Source of the DNA: CAZRZN01 sp964604565
GTDB taxonomy: Bacteria; Pseudomonadota; Alphaproteobacteria; Rhodobacterales; Rhodobacteraceae
DNA: 36,185 nucleotides
Direction: 5' to 3'
NCBI GenBank assembly: GCA_964604565.1
Contig: CAZRZN010000016.1
Coordinates: 1 to 36,185, forward strand
Numbering within the stretch: position 1 is the first letter of the stretch; each line of letters starts with the position of its first letter. The notes below the pieces were generated by a model that worked only from the letters and a program-made list of their open reading frames with translations, ran no database searches and was not told where the DNA came from. Shown piece by piece: positions 24,280 through 33,144 of this stretch. A program made the position numbers and the translations under genes.

Positions 24280-25887
24280 ATGACGGACGTGACGACACGA
24301 CGGAACTTTCTGAAGATGGGCATGGCCGGGGCATCGGTCCTGCCGTTCCTGCGGGCGATGCCAGCAGGCGCACAGGGTGCCGACACGTTGGTGGTGGCAT
24401 CGGGGCAGACGATCAACTCCCTCGATCTGCACCGCACGGGCACCAACCGCGCGTCCTACCAGGTGGCAGTCAACTGCTATGACAGGCTGGTCTCCTTCGG
24501 CACCAAGGATGCGCCCGGCGGCGGGTTTTCCTACGACTACGACACAATCGTGCCCGAGCTGGCCGAAAGCTGGACGGTATCGGACGATGGTCTGACCATG
24601 ACGTTCAAGATCAAGCCGAACGCAACCTTCTGGGACGGCACCAAGGTCACCGCCGAGGACGTCAAATGGTCCTTTGACCGGGCGGTGTCGGTCGGTGGCT
24701 TCCCCACGGTGCAGATGAAGGCCGGCGGTCTGGAACGTCCCGATCAATTCACAGCCGTTGACGCGGAAACATTCGTTGTCACGCTGGACCGCCCGTCGAA
24801 GCTGGCGCTGCCCGATCTGGCGGTGCCTGTGCCCTTCGTGATCAATTCGGCGGTGGCCAAGGCCAATGCGACCGACGATGACCCCTGGGCGATGGAATAT
24901 CTGCACACCACGCCCGCCGGATCCGGCGCCTTCAAGGTGCTGCGCTGGTCCCCCGGTGAGCAACTGGTCTATGAACGCAACGACGACTGGGTCGGCGGGC
25001 CGGTCCCGGCGGTCAAACGTGTCGTGGTCCGTGAGGTTCCCAGCCCCTCGACCCGTCGCGCCCTGATCGAACGCGGCGATGTGCAGATGTCCTTCGACAT
25101 TCCCGATAAGGACGCGGCGGAACTGGCGGATGTGGTCAATGTCTACTCGACCCCGATCGAGAACTGCATGCATTGCCTGTGCACCAACACGAATTTTGAG
25201 CCGTTTCAGGACCCGGACGTGCGCAAGGCCGTGGCCTATGCCGTGCCTTACGAGGATATCTTCCAGGCGGCCGCCTATGGCCGGGGTGCGCCGCTCTGGG
25301 GTGGCGAGGCCGAGATCGACGATATCGCATGGCCGCGCAAGACGCAGTATTACACCGACATCGAGAAGGCCAAGGAACACATGGCGGCCTCCGGCTATCC
25401 CGACGGGTTCGACGTGCCGCTGTCCATCAGCCTCGATCTGGCGTCATGGATGGAACCGACAGCCCTGCTGATCCAGGAAAGCCTTGCCAAGATCGGCATC
25501 ACCGCCGAGATCGAAAAGATCCCCGGAGCCAACTGGCGCACAGCCGCGCTGGTGGAAAAGCGTCTGCCGCTGCATCTGGAGAACTTCGGCGGCTGGCTGA
25601 ACACGCCGGACTACTATTTCTTCTGGGCGTATCAGGAGGGGCATCTGTTCAACTCCTCCAACTACCGTAACGACGAGGTCGAGGAACTGGTGAACGCCAC
25701 TCTGCACATGCCCATGGACGACCCCGAATACGCGCCCAAGATCAAGCGCATGTTCGAGATCGTGCTGGAGGATCTGCCGCGTATTCCGCTGTATCAACCG
25801 GCCCTGAACGTGGCGACCAACGGTGCCGACGGGTACGAGTTCTGGTTCCACCGTCAGCTTGACGTTCGTCCCCTTTCGGCAAGCTGA
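24280..25887 (+). CDS. Periplasmic binding protein, oligopeptide/opine class, with Tat-type signal
   Basis: 535 aa. The leader TTRRNFLKMGMAGASVLPFL contains a twin-arginine motif (RRNFLK), and is followed by a hydrophobic stretch and a PAGAQGA cleavage region. This points to export already folded, through Tat. The mature part is SBP_bac_5: TLVVASGQTINSLDLHRTGT, VPELAESWTVSDDGLTMTFK, ATFWDGTKVTAEDVKWSFD and GSGAFKVLRWSPGEQ. The start has GAGAGGG upstream; the frame opens earlier (24163) but the extra part is the promoter region. It is followed after 4 bases by the permease and forms the second peptide-class importer in the window, next to allophanate hydrolase. Confidence 0.95.
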   Translation: MTDVTTRRNFLKMGMAGASVLPFLRAMPAGAQGADTLVVASGQTINSLDLHRTGTNRASYQVAVNCYDRLVSFGTKDAPGGGFSYDYDTIVPELAESWTVSDDGLTMTFKIKPNATFWDGTKVTAEDVKWSFDRAVSVGGFPTVQMKAGGLERPDQFTAVDAETFVVTLDRPSKLALPDLAVPVPFVINSAVAKANATDDDPWAMEYLHTTPAGSGAFKVLRWSPGEQLVYERNDDWVGGPVPAVKRVVVREVPSPSTRRALIERGDVQMSFDIPDKDAAELADVVNVYSTPIENCMHCLCTNTNFEPFQDPDVRKAVAYAVPYEDIFQAAAYGRGAPLWGGEAEIDDIAWPRKTQYYTDIEKAKEHMAASGYPDGFDVPLSISLDLASWMEPTALLIQESLAKIGITAEIEKIPGANWRTAALVEKRLPLHLENFGGWLNTPDYYFFWAYQEGHLFNSSNYRNDEVEELVNATLHMPMDDPEYAPKIKRMFEIVLEDLPRIPLYQPALNVATNGADGYEFWFHRQLDVRPLSAS

Positions 25888-25891
25888 GCTG

Positions 25892-26929
25892 ATGTCCGTC
25901 GCTGCCAATTCCCGACTGCGCGTCGTCGCCTTGCGCGTCGCGCAGTCGGTCCCGGTCGTCATCGGCGTCGTGGTGATCAGCTTTCTGCTGACCCGCGCGC
26001 TGCCCGGCGATCCGGCCGCTTACTTTGCGGGGGCGGCGGCGGACGAGGCCTCCATCCAGGAGGTGCGCGTGGCCCTGGGCCTGGACAAGCCCCTGATCCA
26101 GCAGTTTTTCATCTATGTCGGCGACCTCATGCGGGGCGATCTGGGGCAATCGATCTCCAGCGGCCGCCCGGTCGCCACGGATCTTGCGAGCCGTCTGCCA
26201 GCCTCTCTGGAGCTGACGCTGACGGCGCTGATCCTGTCCTGCGGGATCGCCATTCCGCTGGGCATCCTTGCTGCGACGCGACCCGGGTCATGGGTCGATC
26301 ACCTGTGCCGTGTGCTTGTGACGGCGGGCGTGTCGCTGCCCACGTTCTTTACCGGCATCGTGCTGATCTATGTCTTTTATTATTTGGCGGGGATTGCGCC
26401 ATCGCCGCTTGGCCGGCTGGATTTCATCTATCTCTCTCCGGATCACGTCACCGGGTTCTACCTGATCGACGCCGCGCTTATGGGCGACTGGGAGACATGG
26501 CGCGGTGCGGCCAAGCAACTTGTCTTGCCTGCCACCACGCTGGCGCTGTTCACCCTTGCCCCGATCGCGCGGATGACCAGGGCGGCGATGCTGACGGCCC
26601 TCTCGTCCGATTTCATCCGCACGGCGCGTGCGGCAGGCCTGTCCAGCGGCACGGTTCTCTATGCCTATGCCTTCCGCAATGCGCTGCTGCCGGTGGTCAC
26701 GACGCTGGGCATGGTGTTTTCCTTCGCGTTGGGTGCCAATGTGCTGGTGGAAAAGGTCTTTGCCTGGCCGGGCATCGGATCCTACGCGGTCGAGGCGCTG
26801 GTGGTTTCGGATTATGCCGCCGTCCAAGGCTTTGTTCTGGCGATGGCGCTGCTGTTCGTGGCGCTGAACCTCGTGATCGATCTGCTTTACACCGCAATTG
26901 ATCCGCGCATCGGGTTTTCATCGAAATGA
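25892..26929 (+). CDS. ABC transporter permease, DppB/OppB-like
   Basis: 345 aa from ATG 25892, 4 bases past the preceding stop. The DppB-type N-terminal helix (VVIGVVVISFLLTRALPGDPAAY) is followed by the periplasmic domain and five more membrane segments. The EAA loop is RTARAAGLSSGTVLYAYAFRN with LLPVVT. The end reads LNLVIDLLYTAIDPRIGFSSK, typical of this class. The open frame extends 23 codons upstream inside the binding-protein gene, which I rejected. It overlaps the DppC-like gene by 4 bases (ATGA). Confidence 0.95.
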   Translation: MSVAANSRLRVVALRVAQSVPVVIGVVVISFLLTRALPGDPAAYFAGAAADEASIQEVRVALGLDKPLIQQFFIYVGDLMRGDLGQSISSGRPVATDLASRLPASLELTLTALILSCGIAIPLGILAATRPGSWVDHLCRVLVTAGVSLPTFFTGIVLIYVFYYLAGIAPSPLGRLDFIYLSPDHVTGFYLIDAALMGDWETWRGAAKQLVLPATTLALFTLAPIARMTRAAMLTALSSDFIRTARAAGLSSGTVLYAYAFRNALLPVVTTLGMVFSFALGANVLVEKVFAWPGIGSYAVEALVVSDYAAVQGFVLAMALLFVALNLVIDLLYTAIDPRIGFSSK

Positions 26930-27801
26930 CCGATACATCGGCAAAACCGGCCAAAAATCAGGGCAGTCTGGATCATCTGATTTACGTGCTGCGCGCCAAT
27001 CCCGTGACGCTGCTGGCCTTCGTCATGTTTGCCCTGATCGTGCTGTCAGCGGTATTCGGTCCGTCGCTGGTGCCCTACGATCCGTTGCAGACCAATGCCA
27101 CCAACGCGCTTCAGCCGCCGTCCTGGGACCACTGGTTCGGCACCGACAGCGTGGGGCGCGACGTCTTCAGCCGGGTCATCGTGGCCACCCGGCTTGATCT
27201 GTCGATTTCGGTCGCCGCCGTGGCGCTGTCCTTTGTCATCGGCTCTGCCCTTGGCGGGATCGCGGGCTATTGGGGCGGCTGGCTGGACATCGTTCTGAAC
27301 CGCATCCTCGACACCATCATGGCCTTTCCGCTTTTCGTGCTGGCCATGGGAATCGTTGCCGCGCTTGGCAACACGATCGAGAACATCATCTACGCCACTG
27401 CGATCATCAACGTGCCCTTCTACGCCCGCCTTGTCCGGGCAGAGGTCAACATCCGCCGCACCGCCGGGTTCGCGCAGGCCGCCAAACTGGCCGGAAATTC
27501 CGATATCCGCGTGCTGGTGATGCACATCTTTCCCAATGCGTTGCCGCCGATGATGGTGCAGGTGTCGCTGAACCTTGGCTGGGCGATCCTGAACGCGGCG
27601 GGCCTGTCATTCATCGGTCTGGGCGTGCGCCCGCCCACGCCGGAGTGGGGCATCATGGTCGCCGAGGGCGCGAATTTCATCGTCTCGGGCGAATGGTGGC
27701 TTGCGGTGTTTCCGGGGCTGTGGCTGATGATCGCGGTCTTTACCTTCAACCTTCTTGGCGACGGTCTGCGTGATATCGTCGACCCGCGCAAAAGGACCTG
27801 A
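26926..27801 (+). CDS. ABC transporter permease, DppC/OppC-like
   Basis: 291 aa. DppC-type features are the N-terminal helix VTLLAFVMFALIVLSAVFGP, then WFGTDSVGRDVFSRVI, and an EAA-loop region with GFAQAAKLAGNSDIRVLVMH and IFPN. The C-terminus, with LGDGLRDIVDPRKRT, is typical. The start overlaps the DppB-like stop. The ATPase gene begins 3 bases after its stop. Confidence 0.95.
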   Translation: MTDTSAKPAKNQGSLDHLIYVLRANPVTLLAFVMFALIVLSAVFGPSLVPYDPLQTNATNALQPPSWDHWFGTDSVGRDVFSRVIVATRLDLSISVAAVALSFVIGSALGGIAGYWGGWLDIVLNRILDTIMAFPLFVLAMGIVAALGNTIENIIYATAIINVPFYARLVRAEVNIRRTAGFAQAAKLAGNSDIRVLVMHIFPNALPPMMVQVSLNLGWAILNAAGLSFIGLGVRPPTPEWGIMVAEGANFIVSGEWWLAVFPGLWLMIAVFTFNLLGDGLRDIVDPRKRT

Positions 27802-27804
27802 GCC

Positions 27805-29436
27805 ATGCTGAGCGTCAAGGATCTGGCCGTGTCCTTTCAGACCCGGCGCGGCATGGTCGATGCGGTGCGCGGGATCAGTTTCGACCTCGCCAAGGGAGAG
27901 ATCCTTGGAATCGTGGGCGAAAGCGGATCGGGCAAATCGGTGACTTCTTACGCGCTGATGCGCATTCTCGACGCCGGGGGCAGCATAAAGACGGGCGATG
28001 CAAGCTATTCCGGCATCGACCTGCGCCGCGCTACGGAACGGGATATGCGCGACATTCGCGGGCGCGAAATCTCGATGATCTTTCAGAACCCGCGGGCCGC
28101 GCTGAATCCGATCCGCAAAGTCGGGCATCAGATAGAGGACGTGTTGCGCCGCCATGCCCGCGCCACCCGGCAGGATGCGCGCGCCAAGGCGATCAAGGCG
28201 CTGGAGGATGTCCGCATCAACGATGCCGAGGCGCGCTATGACGCTTATCCGTTCGAACTGTCCGGCGGGATGTGCCAGCGGATTGTCTGTGCCATCGCGC
28301 TGGCCTGCGATCCCAAGCTGCTGATCGCGGATGAGCCGACGACCGGTCTTGACATCACCACCCAGCAGGCGGTGATGGAACTGGTCCGCGACCTGATCCG
28401 CGCCCGCGGCATGAGCAGCATCCTGATCACCCATGACCTTGGCCTTGCCGCGCAATATTGCGACCGGATCATGGTGATGAAGGACGGGCTGATCGTCGAA
28501 CAGGGCGCGCCCTTGCAGATATTCAGCGACCCGCAGCACGCCTATACGCGCAAGCTGGTCGATGCGACACCGCGCGCGGGCGAAAGCATCCGCAGCCTGC
28601 TGCCGCCCGAGGACCGCAGGGAAGAACTGCCCCATAGGGTGCAGGACCGTCCGTTGCTGGAGGTCAACAACCTGACCAAGACCTACAAGGGCAAGTCCGG
28701 CCCCGTGCATGCGGTCAAGGGGATCTCCTTCAAGATAAAACAGGGACAGAGCGTGGGTCTGGTGGGCGAAAGCGGCTGCGGCAAATCCACGACCTCCGAG
28801 ATCCTCGTGCGGCTGATGGATGCGACCAGCGGCGATATCGTGTTCGACGGGCAGGACATCGCGGGCATTCCTGCGCAGAGTTTTGCCCGAAATTCGCGCC
28901 GCGCCGACATCCAGATGGTGTTTCAGGACGCCACCGACAGCCTGAACCCCCGCCACACCGCGCGCCAGACCATTGCGGAACCTCTGCGGCGTCTGGGTAG
29001 AATGCGCGGTGCCGGGCTGACGGCAAGGATCGAGGAACTGGCCACACTCGTCGGCCTTCCCATGCCGCTGCTGGACCGCTTTCCACATCAGTTGTCGGGT
29101 GGGCAAAAGGCCCGCGTCGGCATCGCCCGCGCGGTCGCGCTGGAGCCGCGTTTCCTGATCCTCGATGAACCGACCGCCGCGCTGGACGTGTCCATTCAGG
29201 CGGTTGTGCTGAACCTGCTGGTCGATCTGCGGGCCAAGCTGGGCATGACCTATCTGTTTGTCAGTCACGACCTGCATGTTGTCCGACTGCTGTGCGACCA
29301 TGTCATCGTCATGAAGGCGGGCGAGATTGTCGAACAGGGGCCGGCGCAGCAGGTCATGTCGAATCCTCAGAATGCCTATACAAAGGCACTGCTGGCTGCC
29401 GCCCCCAATCCTCCCGCGCGCCGCAAGACGGCCTGA
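27805..29436 (+). CDS. Fused DppD-DppF-type ABC ATPase (two NBDs)
   Basis: 543 aa with two complete ATPase domains in one chain. NBD1 has Walker A GESGSGKSV (38-46), signature LSGGMCQR (152-159) and Walker B LLIADEPTTGLD. NBD2 has Walker A GESGCGKST (321-329), signature LSGGQKAR (430-437) and Walker B LILDEPTAALD (451-461). The oligo_HPY cysteine tail seen in the split ATPases of the first importer is absent. In this window the first importer uses two separate genes and the second a fused gene, so the two systems are paralogous in role but not recent duplicates. Both halves look catalytically complete. Confidence 0.95.
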   Translation: MLSVKDLAVSFQTRRGMVDAVRGISFDLAKGEILGIVGESGSGKSVTSYALMRILDAGGSIKTGDASYSGIDLRRATERDMRDIRGREISMIFQNPRAALNPIRKVGHQIEDVLRRHARATRQDARAKAIKALEDVRINDAEARYDAYPFELSGGMCQRIVCAIALACDPKLLIADEPTTGLDITTQQAVMELVRDLIRARGMSSILITHDLGLAAQYCDRIMVMKDGLIVEQGAPLQIFSDPQHAYTRKLVDATPRAGESIRSLLPPEDRREELPHRVQDRPLLEVNNLTKTYKGKSGPVHAVKGISFKIKQGQSVGLVGESGCGKSTTSEILVRLMDATSGDIVFDGQDIAGIPAQSFARNSRRADIQMVFQDATDSLNPRHTARQTIAEPLRRLGRMRGAGLTARIEELATLVGLPMPLLDRFPHQLSGGQKARVGIARAVALEPRFLILDEPTAALDVSIQAVVLNLLVDLRAKLGMTYLFVSHDLHVVRLLCDHVIVMKAGEIVEQGPAQQVMSNPQNAYTKALLAAAPNPPARRKTA

Positions 29437-29454
29437 ATACCCGGAGACTCCGTG

Positions 29455-31266
29455 ATGCTGAGCGAACTTCCCTTCACCCTGAACGCCCTTCGGGAGGCCT
29501 ATGCACGCGGCACCCGGCCAGAAGACGTCATCGACGAGGTCTTTGCCCGGCTGGAGGCGGTGAACGATCCCGGCATCTTTATCCATTTGCGCGACCATCA
29601 GGCGCTGCGCGCGGAGGCGGCGGCGCTGGGCGCGCATGATCCGGCAAAGCCGCTTTGGGGGATCCCCTTCGCGGTGAAGGACAATATCGACATGGGCGGG
29701 ATCGAAACGACGGCGGCCTGTCCCGCCTATGCCTATCTGCCCGACAGCGATGCGTTTGTCGTCGCGAAACTGCGCGCGGCCGGGGCGCTGATGATCGGCA
29801 AGACCAATCTGGACCAGTTCGCGACCGGGCTTGTGGGCGTTCGCACACCCTATGGCGCGCCGTTGAACGCGGTCGACCCAAAGATCGTGCCGGGTGGATC
29901 TTCCGGCGGATCGGGGGTGATCGTGGGGCATGGGATCGTGACCTTCTCGCTGGGCACGGATACGGCAGGGTCGGGGCGGGTGCCCGCCGCGCTGAACAAC
30001 ATCGTCGGTCTGAAACCGACACTGGGGGCGCTGTCGGCAAGCGGGGTGGTGCCGGCCTGCCGCACGCTGGATACAATTTCGATCTTTGCGCTGACGGTGG
30101 ACGATGCCTATGCGGCCTATACGGTGGCGCAGGGCTATGATCCGGCGGATGCCTATTCACGGCCTGTGACCGCGCAGCCCCTATGCGCCCCCCCCGCCGA
30201 GCTGCGGATCGGCGTTCCGGACGCGGGGTCGATCGAGTTTTTCGGCGACGAAATCCAGAAGGATGCCTTTGCCCGCGACACCGCCGCCCTTGCAGCGACA
30301 GGCGCGCAGGTCGTCCCGGTCGATTTCGGACCGCTCTACGCGGTGGCGGCCATGCTGTATCAAGGCGCCTGGGTTGCCGAACGATACACCGTGATCGAGG
30401 ATCTTCTGGCGCGCGATGCCGATGCCGTGCATCCTGTCACGCGCAAGATCATCATGCATGCGGAAAGCATGTCGGCGGCGGATGCGTTCCGCGGGATCTA
30501 CCGGCTTGCCGAATTGCGGCGCACGGCCGAACAGATGCTGGCGGACCTCGACATGCTGTGCGTGCCGACGATCCCGACCTTCTACAGCGTCGCGGATCTG
30601 GAGGCGGATCCCGTGACCCCGAATTCCAATCTCGGGACCTACACGAATTTCGTCAACTTGCTGGATATGTGCGGCATTGCCGTGCCGACCGCGCCGCGCA
30701 GCGATGGCCGTCCGGGCAGTGTCACGCTTTTGGGCCGGGCGGGGCAGGATGCCGAGGTCGCGGCCGTTGCGCGAGGATTCGAGCTTGCCTGTCCCCGGAC
30801 GATGGGCGCCACGGCGCATCCGGTGCCCATCCTGCCGCCGCTTGCCGCCGAACGGTCGGACCGGATTGAACTTGCGGTCTGCGGTGCGCATATGGACGGT
30901 CTGCCGCTGAACCATCAACTCTTGGAGCGCGGCGGACGCTTTGTCCGCAAGGCAGAGACATCCACGCATTACCGCTTCTATGCCTTGGCAGGTGGCCCGC
31001 CGGACCGGCCCGGTCTGGTCCGGTCACAAGCACCACAAGGCAACCGGATCTCGCTGGAGATCTGGTCGCTCCCGCGGCCCGCGCTTGGTTCCTTCATCGA
31101 AGGGATTCCCGCACCGCTTGGCATCGGATCGGTGGAATTGGCGGACGGCAGCTGGGTCAAAGGGTTCATTTGCGAGGCCTCCGGTGTGGAGGGCGCCGCG
31201 GATATTTCCGATATCGGCGACTGGCGGGCGTATATGGCACAGCTTTCGCACCGGACCATGGCCTAG
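29455..31266 (+). CDS. atzF: Allophanate hydrolase (amidase-signature N-domain plus AtzF-type C-domain)
   Basis: 603 aa, the length of bacterial allophanate hydrolases, converting allophanate to two ammonia and two CO2. The amidase catalytic triad is present: K75 (AVKDNID), S149 (GGSSGGSG) and S173 (GTDTAGSGRVPA). The spacing (74 and 24 residues) equals that of the AtzF enzyme. The C-terminal AtzF domain, from about residue 450, includes the blocks AVCGAHMDGLPLNHQL, AETSTHYRFYALAG and IEGIPAPLGIGSVELADGSWVKGF. This domain removes the carboxyl in the second step. The start is ATG 29455, with GGAGA 8 bases upstream; GTG 29452 is possible. It is the last gene of the importer operon. No urea carboxylase gene lies nearby, so the allophanate comes from another route. 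Gene symbol is a best match by function. Confidence 0.92.
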   Translation: MLSELPFTLNALREAYARGTRPEDVIDEVFARLEAVNDPGIFIHLRDHQALRAEAAALGAHDPAKPLWGIPFAVKDNIDMGGIETTAACPAYAYLPDSDAFVVAKLRAAGALMIGKTNLDQFATGLVGVRTPYGAPLNAVDPKIVPGGSSGGSGVIVGHGIVTFSLGTDTAGSGRVPAALNNIVGLKPTLGALSASGVVPACRTLDTISIFALTVDDAYAAYTVAQGYDPADAYSRPVTAQPLCAPPAELRIGVPDAGSIEFFGDEIQKDAFARDTAALAATGAQVVPVDFGPLYAVAAMLYQGAWVAERYTVIEDLLARDADAVHPVTRKIIMHAESMSAADAFRGIYRLAELRRTAEQMLADLDMLCVPTIPTFYSVADLEADPVTPNSNLGTYTNFVNLLDMCGIAVPTAPRSDGRPGSVTLLGRAGQDAEVAAVARGFELACPRTMGATAHPVPILPPLAAERSDRIELAVCGAHMDGLPLNHQLLERGGRFVRKAETSTHYRFYALAGGPPDRPGLVRSQAPQGNRISLEIWSLPRPALGSFIEGIPAPLGIGSVELADGSWVKGFICEASGVEGAADISDIGDWRAYMAQLSHRTMA

Positions 31267-31453
31267 AACTTCTTGCGCATTTGGTCGGCCGCCCCGAAAA
31301 GCCTGAACGCCGCCTGTGATCGCTGCCTCCATGTCCGAAACCGACTTGCGTGACAGGCTTTGGCCGCCTCGGAACCAAAACTTTGCAGGCCTTGGCCTGC
31401 CGCTCAACCCGCGCAAGTCGGTTTTTGGATTTTCCGGCACGCCTTGGCTTCTG

Positions 31454-33004
31454 TCAGAAGCCGTGCCTGCCAAGCTCCCGCGCGATCCGCCTGCGTGAGG
31501 CCGTGTCGCGTGTCGGAAAGGCCGCGAAATAATCCGCCGCGGTGGCGGTCGGCTTCAGCCGCTGCACCGTTTGTCGCCAGCGTGTGGCCTGCGCGTGCCG
31601 GCCGACGATCCCGTTGGCGGCAACGGCGATCATGGCAATCAGGTAGTGCGCGCCGGGCGTGGTAGCCGCGCGATCCGCCCAATCGGCGGCGGCCTCGTGG
31701 TCCTCCTGCTGCATCAGGATCTGCGCGCGCACGCCATGAAAGCCATAGAGAAGCGGATCCAGCGGGCTGAGGCGCAATGACGTGTCCAGCGCGTCGAATG
31801 TCTCTGTCGCCTTGCCCGTCAGCATGTCGGTAAAGCCCGATGCGTAGAAACCCTGCGCATAATTCGGGTTCAGCGATGTCGCCCGCGACAGCCAGTCTGC
31901 GGCGATCTCCGGCTCGTCGGTCAGCCAGAAGGACCGCCCCAGCGTGAAATTCGAGAAAGGGTCGAGCGCGTCCAGCTCCACCGCGCGTTCTGCGTGCCGG
32001 CGCGCATCTTGAACCGCTTTGGTCTGGTCCGGCGTCAAGCGCAGGAACGCCTCGAGGAAACTGGTGAAGGACAGGCCCGCATGGGCGCGGGAAAACTGTG
32101 GGTCGATCTCGGCGGCGCGGGCGAAACAGGTCTGCGCAAGCGCCGTGTCCGCAGCGGTGAAGCGGTAGAGATGGCCTAGGCCGATATGATAGTTGGCCCA
32201 GGCGTCGAGACCGGAGGGATCGCGGCACCGCGCGATCCGCGCCTCGTTGAAAGGGATGTGCGATTCCAGCGCAGAGACCAGATGCACGACGATCCGCGAC
32301 CTCAAATCGCCGATCTCGTCCATCGGTGCGACGAGCCGGTCTGCCCAGAGGATCTCGCCAGAGCTTGTATCGGTCAGTTCCAGCGTGACCGCGACGGTGT
32401 TTCCCGGGCTTTCGACGATCCCCGACAGGACGTAGCGTGCCGTAAGCGCGGTCGAGACGAGTTCAAGATCGGCGGCCCCCTGTCGGAAGCGGAAGGACGA
32501 GCCGCGCGCGATCACGGCAAGCCATCTCATGCGCGACAGCGCCTCAATGATCTCATGTGGGATCGCATCGCCCAAAAAGCCAAGGTCCGGCTTCATCCCC
32601 AACTGCTCGAACGGCAGCACGGCGATGGACGGCCGTCCGCTGCGCCGGTCTGTTGCCGGTTCTGAGATTGGCTCGCCGGTCGGCCGTGCGGATTGAAGGG
32701 TCTCGACCTCGGCAACGAAGCGGAACCCGCGGCCATGCACCGTCCGGATCACGGATTGTTGTGCCCCATCGTCGCCGACCGCCTGACGCGCCGAACGGAT
32801 GCGGCTGGAGATGCTGGCATCCGACACGGCCTGACCTTGCCAGACCGCGTTGACGATGTCGTCCTTGCTGACCATCTGATCGCGGTTTCTGACAAGGTGG
32901 ATCAAGAGCGAAAGCACCTGCGGTTCCAGCCGGACAGGATGGGTGCCGCAGGACAGCTGAAAGCGCTCCGGGTCGAGCCGGTAGTCCCCGAAAGACCAGA
33001 TCAT
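31454..33004 (-). CDS. Winged-helix regulator with TolB-like and TPR domains (CadC/ToxR-like, soluble)
   Basis: 516 aa. Residues 1-98 are an OmpR/PhoB-type winged helix (FGDYRLDPERFQL, EPQVLSLLIHLVRN, VNAVWQ, and VHGRGFRF at 89-96). A TolB/adenylate-cyclase-linked domain follows (about 125-240, starting SIAVLPFEQLGMKPDLGFLG), then five to six TPR repeats (about 260-500, for example ARAAEIDPQFSRAHAGL and ATSLNPNYAQGFYASGF). No transmembrane segment is obvious. This architecture recurs in Rhizobiales and Rhodobacterales regulators of unknown signal. Only AAAGG sits before the ATG. It is divergent from the cupin/CysK/decarboxylase genes and likely controls them. Two GTCTACAG repeats lie just upstream. 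Confidence 0.88.
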   Translation of the reverse strand: MIWSFGDYRLDPERFQLSCGTHPVRLEPQVLSLLIHLVRNRDQMVSKDDIVNAVWQGQAVSDASISSRIRSARQAVGDDGAQQSVIRTVHGRGFRFVAEVETLQSARPTGEPISEPATDRRSGRPSIAVLPFEQLGMKPDLGFLGDAIPHEIIEALSRMRWLAVIARGSSFRFRQGAADLELVSTALTARYVLSGIVESPGNTVAVTLELTDTSSGEILWADRLVAPMDEIGDLRSRIVVHLVSALESHIPFNEARIARCRDPSGLDAWANYHIGLGHLYRFTAADTALAQTCFARAAEIDPQFSRAHAGLSFTSFLEAFLRLTPDQTKAVQDARRHAERAVELDALDPFSNFTLGRSFWLTDEPEIAADWLSRATSLNPNYAQGFYASGFTDMLTGKATETFDALDTSLRLSPLDPLLYGFHGVRAQILMQQEDHEAAADWADRAATTPGAHYLIAMIAVAANGIVGRHAQATRWRQTVQRLKPTATAADYFAAFPTRDTASRRRIARELGRHGF

Positions 33005-33011
33005 GCCTTTA

Positions 33012-33040
33012 GTCTACAGCAGATTTCGCATCGTCTACAG
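33012..33040. promoter_or_regulatory. Direct repeat GTCTACAG spaced 21 bp (candidate winged-helix operator)
   Basis: GTCTACAG occurs at 33012-33019 and again at 33033-33040, 21 bases or two helical turns apart, in the same orientation. OmpR/PhoB-type winged helices bind such tandem repeats. It lies 8 bases upstream of the winged-helix/TPR regulator's start codon, in the region divergent from the cupin gene (33145). Autoregulation is the likely use; this is inference. Confidence 0.45.
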
Positions 33041-33144
33041 GAATTCTTCAGACCTTCGTCAAGCTTGCAGACCCGGACCGTCGCAGAGTGACGACATGCG
33101 GTCACATGGCCGTAGCAAGAGAACATTGCGAACTGGAGAGAGAG

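Noticed and set aside
27607..29931. 774-codon open frame on the minus strand
   Set aside because: It is antisense to the permease, fused ATPase and allophanate hydrolase, all of which have clear conserved motifs. It shows no recognisable domain.
31267..31453. Hairpins after allophanate hydrolase, including a stem over the regulator stop codon near 31445-31465
   Set aside because: The stem overlaps the end of the regulator coding sequence and has no T-tract, so it is not called a terminator.
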